Assembly (NCBI RefSeq): GCF_963929015.1
Contig: NZ_CAWVHE010000013.1
Span: forward strand, 186,001 to 250,000
Direction of reading: 5' to 3'
DNA: 64,000 nucleotides
Source of the DNA: Merdimonas sp963929015
Lineage (GTDB): Bacteria > Bacillota > Clostridia > Lachnospirales > Lachnospiraceae
Below, piece by piece: positions 60,930 to 64,000 of the stretch; positions within the stretch are counted from its first letter, which is position 1, and each line of letters starts with the position of its first letter. The position numbers and the translations under genes are program-made. Below the pieces are notes generated by a model. It ran no database searches and was not told where the DNA came from. It saw nothing but the letters and a program-made list of their open reading frames with translations.

Positions 60930-61941
60930 GCTTATATCCTCTGATTTCTTCATAAATAAGAACTAAAAGTGGAGATCCTAATTTTAATAGAACATAAGAA
61001 ATACCTATGTTTTTTATTCCCTGGAAAACACCTATTTGTCTTTTAATATTCACTAAATTCTTATTATTAAGTACAACTTTAACTCTTCTATAATTGCCTT
61101 TTTCTCGTTTCAACCTGCAAATATTTTCCAGTGCATTCAGTGCATATATCAGAAATCTCATATTCAATCTTTCTTTTAATTTCTTATTATTATGAATCCT
61201 ATCAAACAAATATAAATCATCAAAAATTTTTTCTATCATTTTCCAGTATTCCACGGTATATCCATGAGTAATAGAAGAATCTATCTGGCGGTACGCATAC
61301 AATTTCTTTGAATATATAGAATATAAATTTTTAGAATACAAATGAACCTTAACCAAAAATTGAAAGTCCTCGGATCTCCTTACACTTTCGTCATATCTTA
61401 AATGATATTTATCAATAATATTACGCTTAATAATTCTTAAACAAGAATATGACGGTACATTCTTACCCTTCGGTGAAAATATCATATTTTCCAGAAAACT
61501 TTCATAAGATTCCCCTTGCAAAAAACCATCCTGAACATAATTAATGCTATTTTGTTTTTTATGCCCTGAACAATCTGTAATATAATAGCCAAAAAGTATA
61601 ATATCGGGAGTGTTATTTTCTAATTTACTAATAGCCAGTCTATATGTATCAATTTCCAAATAGTCATCTGCATCAACAAATGTAATATATTCTCCCTTCG
61701 CTTTTTCTATCCCTAAATTCCTAGCTGCACTTGGTCCTTGCTTTTTACAATGAAGCACCTGAATTCTATCATCCCTCATTTTATATGATTCAGCTATTTG
61801 AATGGTCCGATCAGATGAATTATTGTCTACTAAAATAATTTCTATATTGGAATAAGATTGATTTATCAAACTCTCTATACAGTCACCGATATAAGTTTCC
61901 GCATTATACATAGGCACAATAACACTAATTTTGTAATTCAT
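60922..61941 (-). CDS. Family 2 glycosyltransferase
   Basis: A 339-residue GT-A-type glycosyltransferase. The start SVIVPMYNAETYIGDCIESL with IEIILVDNNSSDRT and the metal-binding TFVDADDYLEID (D-x-D) are classic; the C-terminal half has the helical SEDFQFLVKVHLYSKNL block (ED acceptor-side motif) usual for GT2 enzymes of surface polysaccharides. It begins 5 bases after the ATP-grasp stop. The sugar donor and acceptor cannot be told from the sequence. Confidence 0.92.
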   Translation of the reverse strand: MNYKISVIVPMYNAETYIGDCIESLINQSYSNIEIILVDNNSSDRTIQIAESYKMRDDRIQVLHCKKQGPSAARNLGIEKAKGEYITFVDADDYLEIDTYRLAISKLENNTPDIILFGYYITDCSGHKKQNSINYVQDGFLQGESYESFLENMIFSPKGKNVPSYSCLRIIKRNIIDKYHLRYDESVRRSEDFQFLVKVHLYSKNLYSIYSKKLYAYRQIDSSITHGYTVEYWKMIEKIFDDLYLFDRIHNNKKLKERLNMRFLIYALNALENICRLKREKGNYRRVKVVLNNKNLVNIKRQIGVFQGIKNIGISYVLLKLGSPLLVLIYEEIRGYKHG

Positions 61942-61946
61942 TATAT

Positions 61947-62978
61947 TTATTTGACCTCTTCTAACACTTTTTTATATTTATACCATTTTCCAACTTGATC
62001 AGGCATCTGGGTAATATCCGGATCTGCAGTGCAATTCCCCTCTACGATGCAAATCTCTCCACTATCCTTTATGGCTATATCCCACCCAACAAACTTAACA
62101 TTCTTTCTAACCATTGCAGCTTTTTTCACAACATCTACAACCTGATTCCAAAAAGGAATATTAAAGCCTATAATCTGTTCATGCGATTTTGGATGAATAT
62201 AAAATTTGCGATTCAACTTATCTACTGCGGGAGTAATTACAACCCCTGTTTCCGGATCAATAATCGCAGCCATTCCAAAATGATGAAAATTATCTGTGCA
62301 CTTTTCTCCATTTCCGCATCTGAACACCGCATCCATAATTTTCACTTCATTATTTGGTAAAACAAGAGTTATTACTCGTAAAGTATTTACTGATTTGGGA
62401 TTAAATTTTCCCATCTCTTTATGCTGATGAATAATCTCTTCTGCAATTATATGTTTTCTTTTACATTCTTTATATAACTTGGATAAATCATGTCCGTCAG
62501 CAGAAATTAATTCTATTCCATTACCGCCACTTCCTTCTTTAATTTTTGCCATAAACGTATCATTTTTCATGACAAATTCATTGAATTCTTTTTCCGAACA
62601 TTCATCTAAATCTATCCAACTTCTTCCCAAGTAGTTATTGAATATTTTATTGAATCTACATTTATCATCAAAATCCGGCTGCTTTATAGAACCGTTAAAT
62701 ATCTTTATAATTTGCTTTCTATTCCTTGCCACAATAAAACTTTTACGATCTACGGCTTTTCGACGATAAAAATTGTATTGAAAATAGTCGTTTATTCCAA
62801 CTCCATATCGAAAAACAGACCATGCAAAATCGAAAGAAATCATAGCTTTCTGATAGAACTTAAGATCTGATGAAATAAATGTCTTCATTAGTAGATTGTA
62901 TTTTTTTATATGTAAAATGATATATTGTATGCCATTACTTGTCGTATACCCCATCAATCTTTGATGTTCGTTCATCAC
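61947..62978 (-). CDS. Sugar-transfer-associated ATP-grasp enzyme
   Basis: A 343-residue ATP-grasp protein of the kind (ATPgrasp_ST) found in polysaccharide clusters. Parts seen are FMAKIKEGSGGNGIELISAD (ATP-binding loop), IIAEEIIHQHKEMGKFNPKS and TLRVITLVLPNNEVKIMDAV. The metal-binding end reads FVGWDIAIKDSGEICIVEGN with D, E and N in place. The family is thought to join an amino acid or similar acid to a sugar or another amine through an acyl-phosphate. Beside an SbnB-like gene, the acceptor or substrate may be an unusual amino acid; this is inference. Confidence 0.85.
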   Translation of the reverse strand: MMNEHQRLMGYTTSNGIQYIILHIKKYNLLMKTFISSDLKFYQKAMISFDFAWSVFRYGVGINDYFQYNFYRRKAVDRKSFIVARNRKQIIKIFNGSIKQPDFDDKCRFNKIFNNYLGRSWIDLDECSEKEFNEFVMKNDTFMAKIKEGSGGNGIELISADGHDLSKLYKECKRKHIIAEEIIHQHKEMGKFNPKSVNTLRVITLVLPNNEVKIMDAVFRCGNGEKCTDNFHHFGMAAIIDPETGVVITPAVDKLNRKFYIHPKSHEQIIGFNIPFWNQVVDVVKKAAMVRKNVKFVGWDIAIKDSGEICIVEGNCTADPDITQMPDQVGKWYKYKKVLEEVK

Positions 62979-62989
62979 AAATCCTCCTC

Positions 62990-63988
62990 CTACTTTTCAA
63001 TCCATTGCCCTGCCCCTAACTTTATAGCCCTTTCGTAGATTCGATTAGCAAATAAAATATCTTCAACAGCAAGTCCTACCGAATTAAAATAAATAAATTC
63101 AGCATCTGATTCTCGTCCCGCTTTTTCTCCGGTAATGATTTTCGCAATATCTGCGTATATGTCATTATCCGTCAATTCTCCGTCTTTATACATCTGAACG
63201 ATCGTTTGACTTCGATGTTTAACACATTCCCAACAATCACAAACAATTTTCGAAGCTTTTTTTGCCACAGCATATTCATCTTCAATTCCGGCAACATGAA
63301 TATACAGTGCCCCTTCTTTAATCCATTTTGCCTTTAACACCTGCTCTTGAGAACTGATTGCTGTAACAATGATATCCGCACTTTTCACTGCGTTCTCAAA
63401 ATTATTTCCACAATCAACAAACACAACATCTGGATATTTTTTTTGAAATTCATCAATAAACTGTTTTACACTGTTACAAGTTCTCGAAGAAACAAAACAT
63501 CTTTTTATATTTTTATTAATAAATTTTATTAATTTAAAATGTGCCTTTGCTTCTTCCCCTGCTCCTATAAATCCAATAGTTTCAGAATTCTTTTTTGCCA
63601 AATACTTAGCTGCAACAGCGCCAACCCCTGCCGTTCTAAGACTCGTAAGCTCCGTAGCGTTCATTGCACACTTTAATTTTCCTGTGTTAATTTCAGAAAG
63701 CAAAACAAACCCTTCAACATTTTCAATTCCCTTCTTCTTGTTTTCCGGGAAAACCGACACCCATTTCATTCCGCATGTGTCAGTCTTTCTCAAGGTGGCT
63801 GACATACAATTTATCCGATTCTGATATGTTGTATCAAATATTTGAGAATTTTTGTCTGGTTGAATAGTTGTTCCCTCATTCATCATTTTTATCGAATCTT
63901 CCACTGAATCGAGCACCAACTGATAATCATCCTCCAAAACCGAATGAACTTCCGAAGATGACAAATATAAAAAATTACTCTTGTTCAT
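62990..63988 (-). CDS. Ornithine cyclodeaminase/SbnB-like dehydrogenase
   Basis: A 332-residue member of the ornithine cyclodeaminase/mu-crystallin family, closest in style to SbnB-type N-(2-amino-2-carboxyethyl)-glutamate dehydrogenases that form 2,3-diaminopropionate. CGMKWVSVFPENKKKG contains the conserved lysine; TSLRTAGVGAVAAKYLAKK and the NAD-binding GFIGAGEEAKAHFKLI follow; later SADIIVTAISSQEQVL. It is the first gene of the cluster in this window; the 12 bases before its ATG reach the right edge, so an SbnA-like partner could lie just outside. Confidence 0.82.
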   Translation of the reverse strand: MNKSNFLYLSSSEVHSVLEDDYQLVLDSVEDSIKMMNEGTTIQPDKNSQIFDTTYQNRINCMSATLRKTDTCGMKWVSVFPENKKKGIENVEGFVLLSEINTGKLKCAMNATELTSLRTAGVGAVAAKYLAKKNSETIGFIGAGEEAKAHFKLIKFINKNIKRCFVSSRTCNSVKQFIDEFQKKYPDVVFVDCGNNFENAVKSADIIVTAISSQEQVLKAKWIKEGALYIHVAGIEDEYAVAKKASKIVCDCWECVKHRSQTIVQMYKDGELTDNDIYADIAKIITGEKAGRESDAEFIYFNSVGLAVEDILFANRIYERAIKLGAGQWIEK

Positions 63989-64000
63989 ATTACTAATCCC

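Overview
The window looks like a chromosomal segment of a spore-forming, low-GC-lineage Firmicute, most probably a Lachnospiraceae (Clostridia). The reasons are the complete spoIIIA operon, gpr and spoIIP, the MEP isoprenoid gene dxs beside ispA/xseBA/nusB, a parE-parC pair of clostridial type, and the order rimP-nusA-ylxR-ylxQ-infB-rbfA-nrnA-truB-ribF-rpsO-pnp. The genus is inference. Almost all host genes lie on the minus strand.

Layout. (1) 1-10.8 kb: dxs (its C-terminal half lies beyond the left edge), ispA, xseB, xseA, nusB, an Asp23-family gene, prfC, then spoIIIAH to spoIIIAA, read from high to low coordinates. (2) 10.9-13.0 kb: pnp. (3) 13.1-35.0 kb: a roughly 22-kb insertion that separates rpsO from pnp, genes that normally lie side by side. 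Its left 14 kb is a tightly packed minus-strand defence operon: a protein with an NBR1-type Ig-like domain, an excisionase-like HTH protein, HsdM, a half-length HsdS, HsdR, HamA and HamB (Hachiman), a DUF262/DUF1524 (GmrSD-like) nuclease, a protein of unknown function and an Abi-C-like protein. Its right part is a decayed phage/ICE replication module on the plus strand (sigma-like factor, DUF2800, DUF2815, a cut-off DNA polymerase). An IS3-family element follows, directly joined to the last 57 codons of a serine recombinase, and then a repressor region. (4) 35.1-43.7 kb: the translation/transcription operon from rpsO up to rimP. (5) 43.8-49.5 kb: a VanZ-like gene, a NudC-like Nudix hydrolase, parC and parE. 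(6) 49.6-55.0 kb: spoIIP, gpr, rpsT (plus strand), an orphan AbiEi-like gene, an SLH-domain surface protein and an Rpn-type nuclease fragment. (7) 55.0-57.8 kb: an IS21-family element with elaborate terminal repeats. (8) 58.0-64.0 kb: an AT-rich surface-polysaccharide cluster (flippase, polymerase, glycosyltransferase, ATP-grasp enzyme, SbnB-like dehydrogenase).

The most interesting region is the defence operon. Its genes overlap or lie within about 25 bases of one another over most of its length, so type I restriction, Hachiman and a GmrSD-like nuclease appear to be expressed as one transcript. A four-copy repeat (core AAGTGTT) overlaps the -35 regions of both divergent promoters at its head, which suggests shared control of the defence genes and the element's own early genes.

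A warning about the sequence: from about 42.0 to 47.3 kb almost every gene (nusA, rimP, vanZ, nudC, parC) is broken by single-base changes, nearly all of them extra bases, while genes on both sides are intact. Because nusA is normally essential, this looks like a patch of poor consensus rather than true gene decay.
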